Source: a virus
Reading direction: 5' to 3' (one strand)
Virus record (IMG/VR): IMGVR_UViG_3300042293_000071
Coordinates: 1 to 40,549 of that record
Length of the DNA: 40,549 nt
Both the position numbers and the translations under genes were made by a program. Shown here piece after piece: positions 1-7,664 of the stretch (positions within the stretch are counted from its first letter, which is position 1; every line of letters starts with the position of its first letter). Below the pieces are notes generated by a model that had not been told where the DNA came from, ran no database searches, and was given only the letters and a program-made list of their open reading frames with translations.

Positions 1-508
1 GCAGCAAAACACCATTTGTGCTGCTCCATTGAATTGACCTAACATGTTGATTAACATGTTGATGGTCTGTACCTACAATTGGACCAGTAGTTGCGTGTGT
101 ATTAATTACACTTTTAAGAAGTGTCACTTCTCCTTCATCAAATACATTTACCCCTTGACTGTCTGCAAAGCGGTACGAATTAGTAGAAATAGTTGTAGCA
201 TATGGGTTAGATAGTGGGTCATAAAACTTAACACCTTTACCAGTATGAAATGAGTTTTGACTACGCAGCCACCAACCAGTAAGCGATTGCTCACCTGGAT
301 TAGTTTGTGAATCAAACTGTTCTTTACGAAACGGTGCAGTAGCACGCTCATAAGGACGCTCATCTTTAATCCCTAAGAAAAATGGGATACCTGCAATGGC
401 TACGTCATAGGCTATGCCAGTGTTTTGCCAGATAGTACCTGTACCAATACCAAGGTCAACAGCAATGGCGCGGGTAGCGCGACCATCCGTAATATCTCTG
501 CCTGCCAC
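1..508 (-). CDS. Tail nozzle-like protein, N-terminal part of a second allele or paralog (cut by window edge)
   Basis: Translation starts at GTG 508, with AAAGGAG 5 nt upstream, and runs off the window edge after 169 codons. The product aligns along its whole visible length with the first ~165 residues of the 738-residue protein at 37041-39257. Both share the blocks GRATRAIAVD, TAPFRKEQFD and PGEQSLTGWW and both reach a GVLL block, but intervening residues differ widely. Like its counterpart it is probably a wall component of a short tail (T7 gp12-like nozzle); that is inference. Here the next upstream gene is the 77-residue protein directly, whereas in the right-hand copy a glycosyltransferase gene lies between. 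It is either an allelic arm from a mixed population or a real second copy. A small DNA tandem repeat (AACATGTTGAT twice, near 41-62) lies inside it. Confidence 0.75.
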   Translation of the reverse strand, partial: MAGRDITDGRATRAIAVDLGIGTGTIWQNTGIAYDVAIAGIPFFLGIKDERPYERATAPFRKEQFDSQTNPGEQSLTGWWLRSQNSFHTGKGVKFYDPLSNPYATTISTNSYRFADSQGVNVFDEGEVTLLKSVINTHATTGPIVGTDHQHVNQHVRSIQWSSTNGVLL

Positions 509-534
509 CGTATCTCCTTTAGTTGAAAGTTAAA

Positions 535-768
535 TTACTTAGATAGTGCTGCGATTTCCTCGGCTGTTAAACCAAGTGTTGCTAGTTTAGCCTTAGCAGA
601 TTCTTTGGCTGCTTCTTCGGCAGCAATCGCTGCATCTTCTGCTGCTTTGCGCTCTGCAAATACTGCTGCATCTGTTTCACGCTGTGCAATTTCTTCACCA
701 GTTAATGGCACTTCTGCCACTACACCAGTCTCACAGTTAACGATAATTTTTGTTAGTGTCTCTGACAT
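535..768 (-). CDS. Small tail-module protein, left copy
   Basis: A 77-residue protein with a short β-type N-terminus, an acidic Ala-rich stretch (residues ~25-57) likely to form a helix or coiled coil, and a C-terminal KLATLGLT/EEIAAL segment. Similar short proteins sit beside fibre genes in many aquatic phages, but no function is established that I know of; a virion or chaperone role is a guess. The start ATG at 768 overlaps the stop of the preceding 95-residue gene by one base, so translation is probably coupled. A second copy at 40006-40239 is about 84% identical in protein, with differences clustered in the Ala/Glu-rich middle while both ends are conserved. Confidence 0.7.
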   Translation of the reverse strand: MSETLTKIIVNCETGVVAEVPLTGEEIAQRETDAAVFAERKAAEDAAIAAEEAAKESAKAKLATLGLTAEEIAALSK

Positions 769-1055
769 TAGTTTATCTCCTTCATAGTGTGTGCTTCGTT
801 ATTACAAATCCATAATGCTGTTGTCTCATCTAGTACCGCTTCATCGTGGCATTTAGGTGGAACAAAAGCATCTAGTGTTAAGTTGTATAAATAGCCAATA
901 CCTGCAAAGTTTTTACGGATATTGTTGTTGTAACTTGTTTTAACCCAAGTGCCGCCAAGTGCGTTAAAGAAGGCTTCGCCTTCATCTCCATAGTTAGGTC
1001 CTACTAGAACACGTAGTACTACGTTGTTGTTATCTACTTCTGCCCAATGACTCAT
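768..1055 (-). CDS. Small conserved phage tail-module protein, left copy
   Basis: A 95-residue protein beginning MSHWAEVDNNNVV, with a GGTWVKTSYN block and the segment NFAGIGY followed by PPKCHDEAVLDE. This arrangement (short β-strands, an AGIGY turn, a Trp-rich end) occurs in small proteins next to fibre genes of many marine and freshwater phages; function unknown. The start overlaps the stop of the upstream fibre gene as ATGA. The copy at 40239-40526 has an identical first 55 residues but about 10 substitutions in the last 40, so divergence begins abruptly and is confined to the C-terminal part. Confidence 0.75.
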   Translation of the reverse strand: MSHWAEVDNNNVVLRVLVGPNYGDEGEAFFNALGGTWVKTSYNNNIRKNFAGIGYLYNLTLDAFVPPKCHDEAVLDETTALWICNNEAHTMKEIN

Positions 1056-1078
1056 ACTGTATACCTCACAATCACAAT
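952..1078. repeat. 127-bp sequence identical to the right end of the window
   Basis: Bases 952-1078 are identical, base for base as I read them, to the last 127 bases of the window (40423-40549), in the same orientation. Base 951 is the first mismatch (G against A), and identity falls further left of it. The match covers the start of the 95-residue gene and the last codons of the upstream fibre gene. Because it ends exactly at the window end, it looks like an assembly-graph overlap that closes the genome on itself rather than a biological terminal repeat, since nothing comparable begins at base 1. Confidence 0.9.
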
Positions 1079-2326
1079 ACCTGAACCTCCGCCTGTGCCG
1101 TTTGTAACGCCTTTACCGCAACCGCCACCGCCGCCAGTGTTAGCCACTCCGCTAGAAGCATTTGCACCACCACCACCTGAGCCACCTGTTAACCAACCAC
1201 CACCACCTGCATAGTAATAAGTTCCTGACACATTTTGACCTGTGCCTGTTACTGACCCCCAAGAAGAGTAAGTCGATGAACCGACACCGCCCGCGCCACC
1301 TGATGCACCCGCTTGACCCGCACCACCCGCACCGCCACCGCCACCAGCAACCGTTGTGCCGTTTCCATTTGCTCCTGCATTACCTTGACCTGCTGTTCCT
1401 GCCGAACCGCTTGTGTTGTAATCCATTCCGCCGCCGCCGCCTGAACCGCCAACCTGTGAAAGCTTTGTGTAATAACTTGAACCAGCGCCGCCGCCAACAG
1501 AGGCGGTTAAACCTTGAAATGTTGAATCGTTGCCGTTTGATGAATCAACGTAACCCGCTGGTTGGGGCGCACCTGCACCAATAGTAATTGTTTTACTGCT
1601 TGATATAGATTGACTAGTAAATGCTTGTAATCCTCCAGCACCACCACCACCACCGTTGTAGTAACCACCTCCACCGCCACCTGCTATTACAAGCACATCA
1701 CAAGATAAAGTTTCAACAGGAGTAAATGTTCCTGATGACAGGAATGCGTGATACCAGTAAGTACCATCAGTTTCAATAATGCTTCCACCTAATGCTTTAG
1801 GTGCAATGGCAGGAGTTGTACCTAACTTTGCTACACCGTATAGGTAAAAGGTTGAACCTTCAATAAATCCTACAGCACCAGGCATAATTTCTAATGAAGT
1901 AATTGCTGCAGTATTTGACCATAAAATGCTACTAAATCCCATATATGTATCATTTGTTTGGTTTCTTTCGCCAGTACTTTCCGATGTAAATGTTTTGAAA
2001 TTTGAGCCTGCGTAATTTGTAATGTATGTTTCAAAACTTCCAAATGTATTTGTTTCAGTAGATGTACCACTTATAAAAGCAAGAGTAGCCGTATCGTCAG
2101 CGTAAGCATTACCGTCTCCACCATAAACTCTTATGCCAGTTAAATTAGTACTACTTCCATTAGGTCGTATTGAAAGTAAACCATAAGTTGCAGCCTGTGT
2201 TGTTTTGACAGAACCCTTAAGTACTAAATCTGTGTAACCAGTTTGAGGTATGTTAGAAAATACTACAGAAGATGGGCTTGATGCACCAATGGTAATTTTT
2301 TCTAAAAGGATATAGTTATCAGGCAT
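1052..2326 (-). CDS. Tail fibre / adhesin with C-terminal glycine-rich tip
   Basis: A 424-residue protein in two parts. Residues ~10-165 form a β-sandwich-like module shared with the next two upstream genes (SSVVFSNIPQ..YTDL, then LWSNTAAITSLEI, ending FYLYGVA). Residues ~209-424 are extremely Gly-rich, opening with DVLVIAGGGGGGYY and closing with GGGSGIVIVRYTV. That opening and closing are typical of glycine-rich fibre-tip domains; in phage adhesins such as S16 gp38, glycine stretches form a polyglycine II helix bundle that carries variable receptor-binding loops. It is therefore the best candidate for host recognition. The strong base bias (GGN codons) produces a long His-rich shadow frame on the other strand, which is not a gene. 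Confidence 0.8.
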   Translation of the reverse strand: MPDNYILLEKITIGASSPSSVVFSNIPQTGYTDLVLKGSVKTTQAATYGLLSIRPNGSSTNLTGIRVYGGDGNAYADDTATLAFISGTSTETNTFGSFETYITNYAGSNFKTFTSESTGERNQTNDTYMGFSSILWSNTAAITSLEIMPGAVGFIEGSTFYLYGVAKLGTTPAIAPKALGGSIIETDGTYWYHAFLSSGTFTPVETLSCDVLVIAGGGGGGYYNGGGGGAGGLQAFTSQSISSSKTITIGAGAPQPAGYVDSSNGNDSTFQGLTASVGGGAGSSYYTKLSQVGGSGGGGGMDYNTSGSAGTAGQGNAGANGNGTTVAGGGGGAGGAGQAGASGGAGGVGSSTYSSWGSVTGTGQNVSGTYYYAGGGGWLTGGSGGGGANASSGVANTGGGGGCGKGVTNGTGGGSGIVIVRYTV

Positions 2327-2328
2327 AT

Positions 2329-2853
2329 TTAAGCACTCGCAATTCCGTATAGTGAGAAAGTTGAACCTGCAGCAAAAGTTGATGCGCTAATCATTACTTT
2401 GACTGTGTTAATTGCAGAATTACTACGCCATAAGGCAACATCTGCATAAGTTACAGAACCAGCAGGATTGCCGCTGCGGATTAAAGCAGTTTTATTTGTT
2501 GTAGCGTTAGAGTAATTCATTATATTAATAATTGAAATTAAAGGAGATGTTGCACTTTGGAAGTTTGCACCTGCAACATTTAACCACCAAAGGCTTTGAG
2601 AAGTATCTCTATAACTATTTGTTGTTGTTGTATTACCATACATTGCAGTGTCAGAGTAATTAGAACCAGTGTCAACAGAACCGTTACCTACTTGAATTTG
2701 TCCATAGTTACCTGTTGCTGTCGTGGTTGGAAACATTGAACATACCAATATTAAATCAGTATATGTAGATGGAATTGATGAAAATGTAACAGATGATTGT
2801 GCTGATGCAAGGGTTTCTGTTGCTATTGCAACATATGTATTTCCTGCTGCCAT
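2329..2853 (-). CDS. Fibre-associated β-sandwich protein (paralog 2)
   Basis: A 174-residue protein made almost wholly of the module described for the downstream fibre: SSVTFSSIPSTYTDLILV at the start, LWRSNSAINTVKV near the end, closing with FSLYGIASA. No signal peptide, membrane segment or catalytic motif is visible. It probably decorates or trimerises with the fibre or distal tail; inference from position and homology to its neighbours. The stop lies 2 nt before the start of the downstream fibre gene, so the genes are co-translated. Confidence 0.7.
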   Translation of the reverse strand: MAAGNTYVAIATETLASAQSSVTFSSIPSTYTDLILVCSMFPTTTATGNYGQIQVGNGSVDTGSNYSDTAMYGNTTTTNSYRDTSQSLWWLNVAGANFQSATSPLISIINIMNYSNATTNKTALIRSGNPAGSVTYADVALWRSNSAINTVKVMISASTFAAGSTFSLYGIASA

Positions 2854-2855
2854 AA

Positions 2856-3479
2856 TTAATCTCCCTTAATTCCATATAGAGCAAATTGTGAGTATTGTTT
2901 TAGATTACCTGATAACGCTCTAATATTAATGCTTGTAATTGCAGCAGTGTTACGCCATAAACCTGATGTAAACTGAACCGCGCCACCACTGCCATTAAAA
3001 TCAACACCACTAAATGCTCTAGTTGTTGTGTTTTTACTAGTATTAGAATAGTCTAAAATATCCAAAAATCCTACACCAAAAACATTTGGATAAGTTGGAG
3101 ATGTTTGAGCACAAGTTGCATATACTTGTGAAACATTGGCATTAGCGCCGTAAGTAGCAACACCCCCACCACCTGCGCCATCTATGTAATGACGAGTATA
3201 GTTACCGCCAGTATCGGAATTAAATCTAAAAGCAAGATTATCTGCCGCTGTTGCGCTATTATCACACTGTGCTAAAAATCTAATTTGCAAATGTTTGTAT
3301 GTGCTTGGAATAGAAGTAAATGTAATATCCGCTGTGCTTGTTGTTAGAGTAGTAGTAGCAATAGAATCGTAGGCACCAGTAGGCTCAAATGGCGGTACGT
3401 ATGCTGTGTTTCCCGCAAGGAAAGAACTGTACGTTACCCTTGTCAGTAATCCAGAGTTAGACGTCTTATAGACTGCCAC
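2856..3479 (-). CDS. Fibre-associated β-sandwich protein (paralog 1)
   Basis: A 207-residue protein with a distinct N-terminal ~45 residues (possibly an attachment segment) followed by the same module as the next two genes: TADITFTSIPSTYKHLQI, later LWRNTAAITSINI, closing with FALYGI. The start is GTG at 3479, overlapping the TAG of the upstream 100-residue gene as TAGTG. Of the three module proteins it carries the clearest N-terminal extension, so it could link the others to the virion. Structural role inferred. Confidence 0.7.
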   Translation of the reverse strand: MAVYKTSNSGLLTRVTYSSFLAGNTAYVPPFEPTGAYDSIATTTLTTSTADITFTSIPSTYKHLQIRFLAQCDNSATAADNLAFRFNSDTGGNYTRHYIDGAGGGGVATYGANANVSQVYATCAQTSPTYPNVFGVGFLDILDYSNTSKNTTTRAFSGVDFNGSGGAVQFTSGLWRNTAAITSINIRALSGNLKQYSQFALYGIKGD

Positions 3480-3781
3480 TAGGAAATCTCCACTCCGCCA
3501 ATGTGAAAGTTAACTGTTGTAGCAGAGGCTAAGCCTTTGATTGTTTGAGTAGCAGCAAGAGGTTGCTTTACTTGAATAATAGTTGAGTCAGTTGCACCTA
3601 CAGTTACATTTTGAGCAAACACTACATCGTTAAAACTTAGAGTAAAGTTAGCAGTAGATGTTGCAGTATTAGTTACTACAATGTCAGTTACTACAGTTGT
3701 AGTTGCGGATGGGACTGTGTATAGAGTAGTGCTTGATGTTGCTGCTGCTGTGCGAGCCAGGGTCTTTGATACGGTAGCCAT
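3479..3781 (-). CDS. Small β-rich virion protein
   Basis: A 100-residue Thr/Ala/Val-rich protein with alternating hydrophobic residues and no Cys or charged clusters, consistent with a small β-sandwich such as a fibre collar, decoration or baseplate-type protein. I do not recognise a family. It sits between the long Ala-rich fibre and the three-module fibre set in an uninterrupted leftward gene string, which supports a structural role. The start is ATG 3781, 17 bp after the stop of the preceding gene. Confidence 0.6.
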   Translation of the reverse strand: MATVSKTLARTAAATSSTTLYTVPSATTTVVTDIVVTNTATSTANFTLSFNDVVFAQNVTVGATDSTIIQVKQPLAATQTIKGLASATTVNFHIGGVEIS

Positions 3782-3798
3782 TAGTTACTACGCCTTTC

Positions 3799-5478
3799 TT
3801 AGATTGCGCCCATAAGGACGAGGATATAGTTGTCTTGAATTGAAGTTATGTCAACGGCTGCCCAACTTGCTGCTGTTCCGTTGGTAGTTAAATATTTACC
3901 TGACTGTCCCGATTGTGATGGTACCACGTAAATAGAGGATGTGTCAAGTTGCACCGTTACTGCTCCAGATGTGCCTCCACCTGTAAGACCAGTTCCAGCC
4001 GTAACTCCCGTAATATCTCCAGGATTGGGCGCAGCCCATTCAAGCCCTGTAGCACTTGCTGAGTTTACGCTGAGAACGTAGCCATTAGTTGCCGCTACGG
4101 TTAGTTCCGCTGGGGTTGCAGATGAAGTTGCTGCAATAATTGAGCCCTTGGCACTAACTACAGTTTTCTGAATAAAGTTAGATGTGTCAGGTGCTACTAA
4201 ATCCCAAGAGGAACCATTGTAGACTTTCATAGCATTAATTACTGAGTTAAAGTATAAAGCACCAACCAGTAACGCATTGCCATCATTATCTAATGTAGGG
4301 TCAGATGTTTTGCTACCAAGATAGCGGTCATCGAAGGCATCGTATGATGCAGCAGCACTAGTCGCTGATGTTGCAGCACTTGCTGCAGATGTAGCAGCAG
4401 CAGTTGCTGAGTTGGCTGACGAAGTTGCATAGCCTGCGATTGTTGCTACTGAGTTAGCAGCAGTTACTGCGCTTGCTGCAGCAGATGTTGCTGACGTTGC
4501 TGCTGCTGTTGCGCTTGCTGCAGCGGATGTGGCTGATGTCGCTGCTGCTGTAGCGCTAGTTGCAGAACTGGTTGCGCTAGTCGCCGCTGCTGTCGCAGAG
4601 GCTGCTGCACTTGTAGCAGAAGTTGCTGCTGCCGTAGCGCTTGTTGCTGAGGCTGTAGCAGATGTAGCAGATGCCGTTGCACTTGCTGCTGCACTGGTTG
4701 CCGATGTAGCGGCTGCGGTAGCACTTGCTGCAGCAGATGTTGCACTAGTAGATGCTGCTGTTGCGGAACCTAGAATACTATCTACGTAATCCTTTGGAGC
4801 AGCAGATGATGTTGACATGCCAGCAGATGATAGACCTGTGATAACAGGGCTACCTGAAATAGTTGGGCTTGTTAAAGTCTTGTTTGTTAATGTCTGAGTT
4901 GCTGTAGCAATGACTACTGTACCAGTTGTATTAGGTAGGGTGATTGTATTATCTTGAGTTGGGTCTGTTACTGTGAGAGTAGTCTCATACGCATCTGCAG
5001 TAGCACCCTCAAAGACAATGCTTGCATCTACACCAGCACCTGAGATGCTAGGGTTAGTGATTGTAGGTGCTGTAAGGGTCTTATTAGTTAGTGTTTGGGT
5101 GTCGATTGTTCCGACTACAGAAGATGAGTTAGAGATACCGTGTACACCCGTAGAAGCCTCGATATGAGTATTGGCTTCGCGGTAGTCACGACCGATAGCC
5201 ATGTGACGAACAACAGCACCAGCAGAGTGAGCCTGGGCAGATGAGCCATCAATAGCACGTGTTATCGTGAAGGTATTGGTTGATACCGCGGTGGCATCTA
5301 CAATTTCTTCGAGTGCTGTATCTGGGTCTACTACGATAGTAAAGGTTGTTCCCGCAGGGATGGTTACACCACCCAAGAGCGCTGTACCTGAAACGACAAC
5401 CATTGACGATGCGCCAGCGGTAACGGCGCTTGTCAGTGTTGTTTGCTGGGAGCGAGAGGAGTAATTGCGTGTTGTCAT
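3799..5478 (-). CDS. Long tail fibre with Ala/Ser/Thr repeat shaft
   Basis: A 559-residue protein. Residues ~1-110 form a β-rich N-terminal domain that probably anchors it to the tail. Then come two TQTLTNKTLT segments typical of phage fibres, a long shaft (about residues 235-375) built almost only of Ala, Ser and Thr in SATAAATSATSAAA-like repeats, a DRYLGSKTSDPTLDNDGNAL segment and a YFNS...MKVYNGSSWDLV segment, both common in phage fibres, and a β-rich tail. The Ala/Ser/Thr shaft resembles side tail fibres of lambdoid phages and probably forms a trimeric coiled structure. The repeats could allow shaft length to change by recombination. It lies 8 bp downstream of the connector gene. Confidence 0.8.
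   Translation of the reverse strand: MTTRNYSSRSQQTTLTSAVTAGASSMVVVSGTALLGGVTIPAGTTFTIVVDPDTALEEIVDATAVSTNTFTITRAIDGSSAQAHSAGAVVRHMAIGRDYREANTHIEASTGVHGISNSSSVVGTIDTQTLTNKTLTAPTITNPSISGAGVDASIVFEGATADAYETTLTVTDPTQDNTITLPNTTGTVVIATATQTLTNKTLTSPTISGSPVITGLSSAGMSTSSAAPKDYVDSILGSATAASTSATSAAASATAAATSATSAAASATASATSATASATSATAAATSATSAAASATAAATSATSSATSATAAATSATSAAASATAAATSATSAAASAVTAANSVATIAGYATSSANSATAAATSAASAATSATSAAASYDAFDDRYLGSKTSDPTLDNDGNALLVGALYFNSVINAMKVYNGSSWDLVAPDTSNFIQKTVVSAKGSIIAATSSATPAELTVAATNGYVLSVNSASATGLEWAAPNPGDITGVTAGTGLTGGGTSGAVTVQLDTSSIYVVPSQSGQSGKYLTTNGTAASWAAVDITSIQDNYILVLMGAI
4356..4770 (-). repeat. Low-complexity repeat encoding the fibre shaft
   Basis: Imperfect GCN/ACN/TCN codon repeats with a 7- and 14-codon periodicity (21/42 bp). 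On the plus strand this reads as recurring GTTGCTGCTGCTGTTGC-like units. It lies inside the fibre gene and gives long open shadow frames on both strands. Copies have diverged at third positions, so they are old rather than recently amplified. Confidence 0.8.
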
Positions 5479-5486
5479 TTATATTC

Positions 5487-6404
5487 CTATCGAGTATAAT
5501 GAATTCGTGGCGGATATTGGTTTTGCAGTGTTGCAACTTCCTCATTAAGACGCTGTGAGTAAAGAGCAAAGAGTTGCTTTGTTGCTGATGCACTTGCACC
5601 GTATGGGCGCTTGCCATCTGTTTCGTCCGCCTGCGGGCTAATCTGACCTGCGCGTGCTGGGTCAAGGTAAGCCAATAACCTGTATGATGCACCAAGAATT
5701 ACAATGTCACGCGCTGATTCAGCGTAACCTGTAGTAGTCGTGAATACATCTGAACTGTTCTCTAGTGTTGATGGTGGTGTTGCATACATAACCTTTACTG
5801 TACGTCCTGGAGTAATCCAGTCGTAGATAGTAACTGTCTGTGAGCCTGAACCCCAAGTGTCTACATCTGCAAATGGGTCAAAGTCCCAACGACGAATACG
5901 AATCCACTCTTTAGAAGGACCTGTATCCTGCCATGACATAGTAAGAATATTTTCAATGCTTAGGTTCTCAAATTCATATGTATTGATTGCCGCATTAAAT
6001 GTGAAGGTGGTCTGCTTGATAGACAACAGGCTTGCACCCATTGCTCGGATAGTATCGTTGATTGCTTTCTTAACTACATAGCGTGGGAAGATAGGTGAGA
6101 TAGTTACCTTTGTATCAGCAGCGTGTGTAGTTGCTGGTGTTCCCAAATACCCACGTCCATATGGTGAGACAGTTGCTGTATTAGATACGCGGTCAAATGA
6201 ATCAACCCACATTAACTCTTCATCAATCTCAAGGATACCTTTACCTACGTTGCTCGTATCTCCTAGAGATAGGATTGTAGGTGCTGTACTTGGTGATGTT
6301 AGTGTGGTGACTGCAGTCTTAAGATATGTTGAGCGGTCCTGTTGGTATGTATAACCTGAAAGGTTGATAAGGACTTCATCAATCATCTGTGCTAAAGTTG
6401 TCAT
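5487..6404 (-). CDS. Head-to-tail connector / adaptor-like protein
   Basis: A 305-residue protein starting MTTLAQMIDEVL. It has an N-terminal helix, a β-rich middle and a C-terminal helical region ending RLNEEVATLQNQYPP. In actinophages and podoviruses proteins of this size and layout, placed between capsid and fibre genes, act as the adaptor joining portal to tail (T7 gp11-like). I cannot confirm the fold by eye, so this rests mainly on position, size and the apparent absence of tape-measure, tube or sheath genes. It overlaps the upstream 91-residue gene by 4 bp (ATGA). Confidence 0.5.
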   Translation of the reverse strand: MTTLAQMIDEVLINLSGYTYQQDRSTYLKTAVTTLTSPSTAPTILSLGDTSNVGKGILEIDEELMWVDSFDRVSNTATVSPYGRGYLGTPATTHAADTKVTISPIFPRYVVKKAINDTIRAMGASLLSIKQTTFTFNAAINTYEFENLSIENILTMSWQDTGPSKEWIRIRRWDFDPFADVDTWGSGSQTVTIYDWITPGRTVKVMYATPPSTLENSSDVFTTTTGYAESARDIVILGASYRLLAYLDPARAGQISPQADETDGKRPYGASASATKQLFALYSQRLNEEVATLQNQYPPRIHYTR

Positions 6405-6676
6405 AGGTCTATGCTCCTTAGTGCAACAACGGCTGATAGCCCAGTAGTTCCTGCTAATTCATTACAGATGGCGTTCATCATCTTGTAATCATCAGGCTGA
6501 CGGTTTGTGTCGGCTTTAATATTTAATGCTGCTATAATACCCAAGCCACTAGTATCAGCATAGTTATTTGCTGCACCTTGCTCAGATTGGTACTTATCTG
6601 GTGTGGGGTATGTTCCACCATTTGCAAGACGATTTAACTCGTCAGCAAATGTGCTACCTGCTACTCCTACTGCCAT
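6401..6676 (-). CDS. Small structural-module protein of unknown function
   Basis: A 91-residue protein beginning MAVGVAGSTFADELNRLANGG, with helical character in the second half (DDYKMMNAICNELAG). I do not recognise a family. It lies between the Lys-rich cluster and the connector and overlaps its neighbours by 1 bp upstream and 4 bp downstream, so it is translated with them. A head-completion role is possible but unproven. Confidence 0.6.
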   Translation of the reverse strand: MAVGVAGSTFADELNRLANGGTYPTPDKYQSEQGAANNYADTSGLGIIAALNIKADTNRQPDDYKMMNAICNELAGTTGLSAVVALRSIDL

Positions 6677-6912
6677 TATCTAAACCTCGCAGCCTTCTTT
6701 GCTATTGACTTTGGTTGTTTTACAAACTGCTTACCTTTAGCATTACCTTTAGCCTTGGCCTTATTGGTTGCTGCTTTTTCTGCAGGACTCAGTGCAGCCC
6801 ATGCTGCTTCTGGTAAATATCTTTTCTTTCCTTTAGATGGCTTGCCATCAGAGGTCTTCCACTTCTGCGCAGTCCACTTCTTAAGTGACTGCTGTGACTT
6901 AGCAAGTGCCAT
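6676..6912 (-). CDS. Small Lys-rich basic protein
   Basis: A 78-residue, strongly basic protein with KKWTAQKWKTSDGKPSKGKK, then ALSPAEKAATNKAKA and a C-terminal KSIAKKAARFR. Similar short proteins, with the same Trp/Lys start and KGKQFVKQPK end, occur in many marine and freshwater phages, without established function. Net charge suggests contact with DNA inside the head or with nucleic acid at entry; inference. It overlaps both neighbours by a single base (stop and start share an A), part of a tightly coupled string of five such genes. Confidence 0.65.
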   Translation of the reverse strand: MALAKSQQSLKKWTAQKWKTSDGKPSKGKKRYLPEAAWAALSPAEKAATNKAKAKGNAKGKQFVKQPKSIAKKAARFR

Positions 6913-7100
6913 TACTTGTAGCCTCCGCCTGCCTTCTTATACTGAACAGCAAGTAGTTGTGCTTTACGAGCAGACCATTCTCCAGGGTCTCCACCCTTAG
7001 AGCCAGCCTTAATCTTCTTAAACAATGAAGCACGCATGCCAGGCTTGGTATAGTTGCCAGCAGCATTGACTTTTGACTTAGCCTTTTTCTTTGCTACCAT
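6912..7100 (-). CDS. Small Lys-rich basic protein with WSARKAQLLA motif
   Basis: A 62-residue basic protein: Lys-rich start, a YTKPGMR segment, then AGSKGGDPGEWSARKAQLLA and a YKKAGGGYK end. This motif block is widespread in aquatic phage genomes, next to other small basic proteins; its role is unknown to me. A head-packaged DNA-binding protein is a guess from composition and position. It starts inside the end of the preceding 85-residue gene (7-bp overlap). Confidence 0.65.
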   Translation of the reverse strand: MVAKKKAKSKVNAAGNYTKPGMRASLFKKIKAGSKGGDPGEWSARKAQLLAVQYKKAGGGYK

Positions 7101-7351
7101 TTTACTTTATCCGCCCAGTATGCAGCAGACATCTTGCCCTTAGCAATATTCTTTGCGTGACGTGCCTTAAAGGAGGCTTGGCGTTTAGTTGGTTGTCTAT
7201 CGCCAGTCACACCCTGTTGACCAAAGCGAATAGTCTTAACCTTGCTACCTTCTTTAGCCACAACTACGTGGCTCTTCTTGGGGTGGTTTGGTGTACGCTT
7301 AGGCTTGTTGAAGCCTGATACTCCTGCTCGCTTTAGTCTTGGGTCTGACAT
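7094..7351 (-). CDS. Small basic phage protein with GFNKPKRTP / KMSAAYWA motifs
   Basis: An 85-residue basic protein: DPRLKRAGVSGFNKPKRTPN, then SHVVVAKEG, KTIRFGQQGV, and a C-terminal ARHAKNIAKGKMSAAYWADK. These blocks are well conserved in phages and some cyanobacterial sequences (possibly the DUF6321-type family; name not verified). Function is not known. Co-occurrence with the WSARKAQLLA protein next door is a recurrent association in my recollection. It begins 1 bp after the stop of the 52-residue gene. Confidence 0.65.
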   Translation of the reverse strand: MSDPRLKRAGVSGFNKPKRTPNHPKKSHVVVAKEGSKVKTIRFGQQGVTGDRQPTKRQASFKARHAKNIAKGKMSAAYWADKVKW

Positions 7352-7352
7352 T

Positions 7353-7511
7353 TTAGTCCTTCTTTGTTTTCTTCTTGGCTAACTTTGCTGCGTTCTGTCT
7401 GCGTGCGCTATCCGCTGTTGATGCACGAACTGGTGACGGATATACCATTGTGCCGTATTCCTTCTGAAAAATCTTAAGCATCGCAGCATCCTGCGGTGTC
7501 ATCTTAGGCAT
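7353..7511 (-). CDS. Small basic protein, 52 residues
   Basis: ATG at 7511 to TAA at 7353. The product begins MPKMTPQDAAMLKIFQKEYG, passes through a PSPVRASTADSARRQN middle and ends in a Lys cluster (AKKKTKKD). It sits directly between two other basic small genes (starts at the base after the stop region of the 50-residue gene, and its stop is 1 bp before the next start), so it fits the operon although short. The family is not recognised; a DNA- or head-associated role is inferred from composition and neighbours. Confidence 0.6.
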   Translation of the reverse strand: MPKMTPQDAAMLKIFQKEYGTMVYPSPVRASTADSARRQNAAKLAKKKTKKD

Positions 7512-7664
7512 TTACTTCTTCTTGCCCATCTTCTTCATAACCATCTTCTTAGCAACTTTCTTAGCAGCCTTCTTCATTGGCTTGCCAGTTTTCTTAGCCT
7601 CAGCCTTAGCCATTGCCATTCCTTTTGCTGTGTATGCAAATTCCTTCATTCCTACTTTTGGCAT
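7512..7664 (-). CDS. Very Lys-rich 50-residue protein
   Basis: ATG at 7664 shares its A with the TAA of the upstream gene (TAATG), and the TAA at 7512 abuts the next ATG. The product is MPKVGMKEFAYTAKGMAMAK followed by a Lys/Ala/Met-rich tail in which about half of the residues are Lys (ending KKMGKKK). The repeated KKxxKK pattern resembles small histone-like or DNA-condensing tails. No domain is recognised. Composition, coupling and conserved position in a string of basic genes are the only evidence of function. Confidence 0.6.
   Translation of the reverse strand: MPKVGMKEFAYTAKGMAMAKAEAKKTGKPMKKAAKKVAKKMVMKKMGKKK

Noticed and set aside
1162-1584. 140-codon plus-strand frame rich in His and Leu
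   Set aside because: It is the antisense of the glycine-rich fibre tip; GGN codons on the minus strand automatically give a stop-free His/Pro-rich shadow.
1052-3479. Diversity-generating retroelement acting on the fibre genes
   Set aside because: No reverse transcriptase and no template repeat are visible; the similarity among the three genes is ordinary paralogy.
4356-4770. CRISPR-like array
   Set aside because: Repeat units are in-frame codons of a fibre shaft with no unique spacers of constant length.
4464-4789. Open frames on both strands inside the long fibre
   Set aside because: They arise from the low-complexity GCN/ACN/TCN repeats of the shaft.
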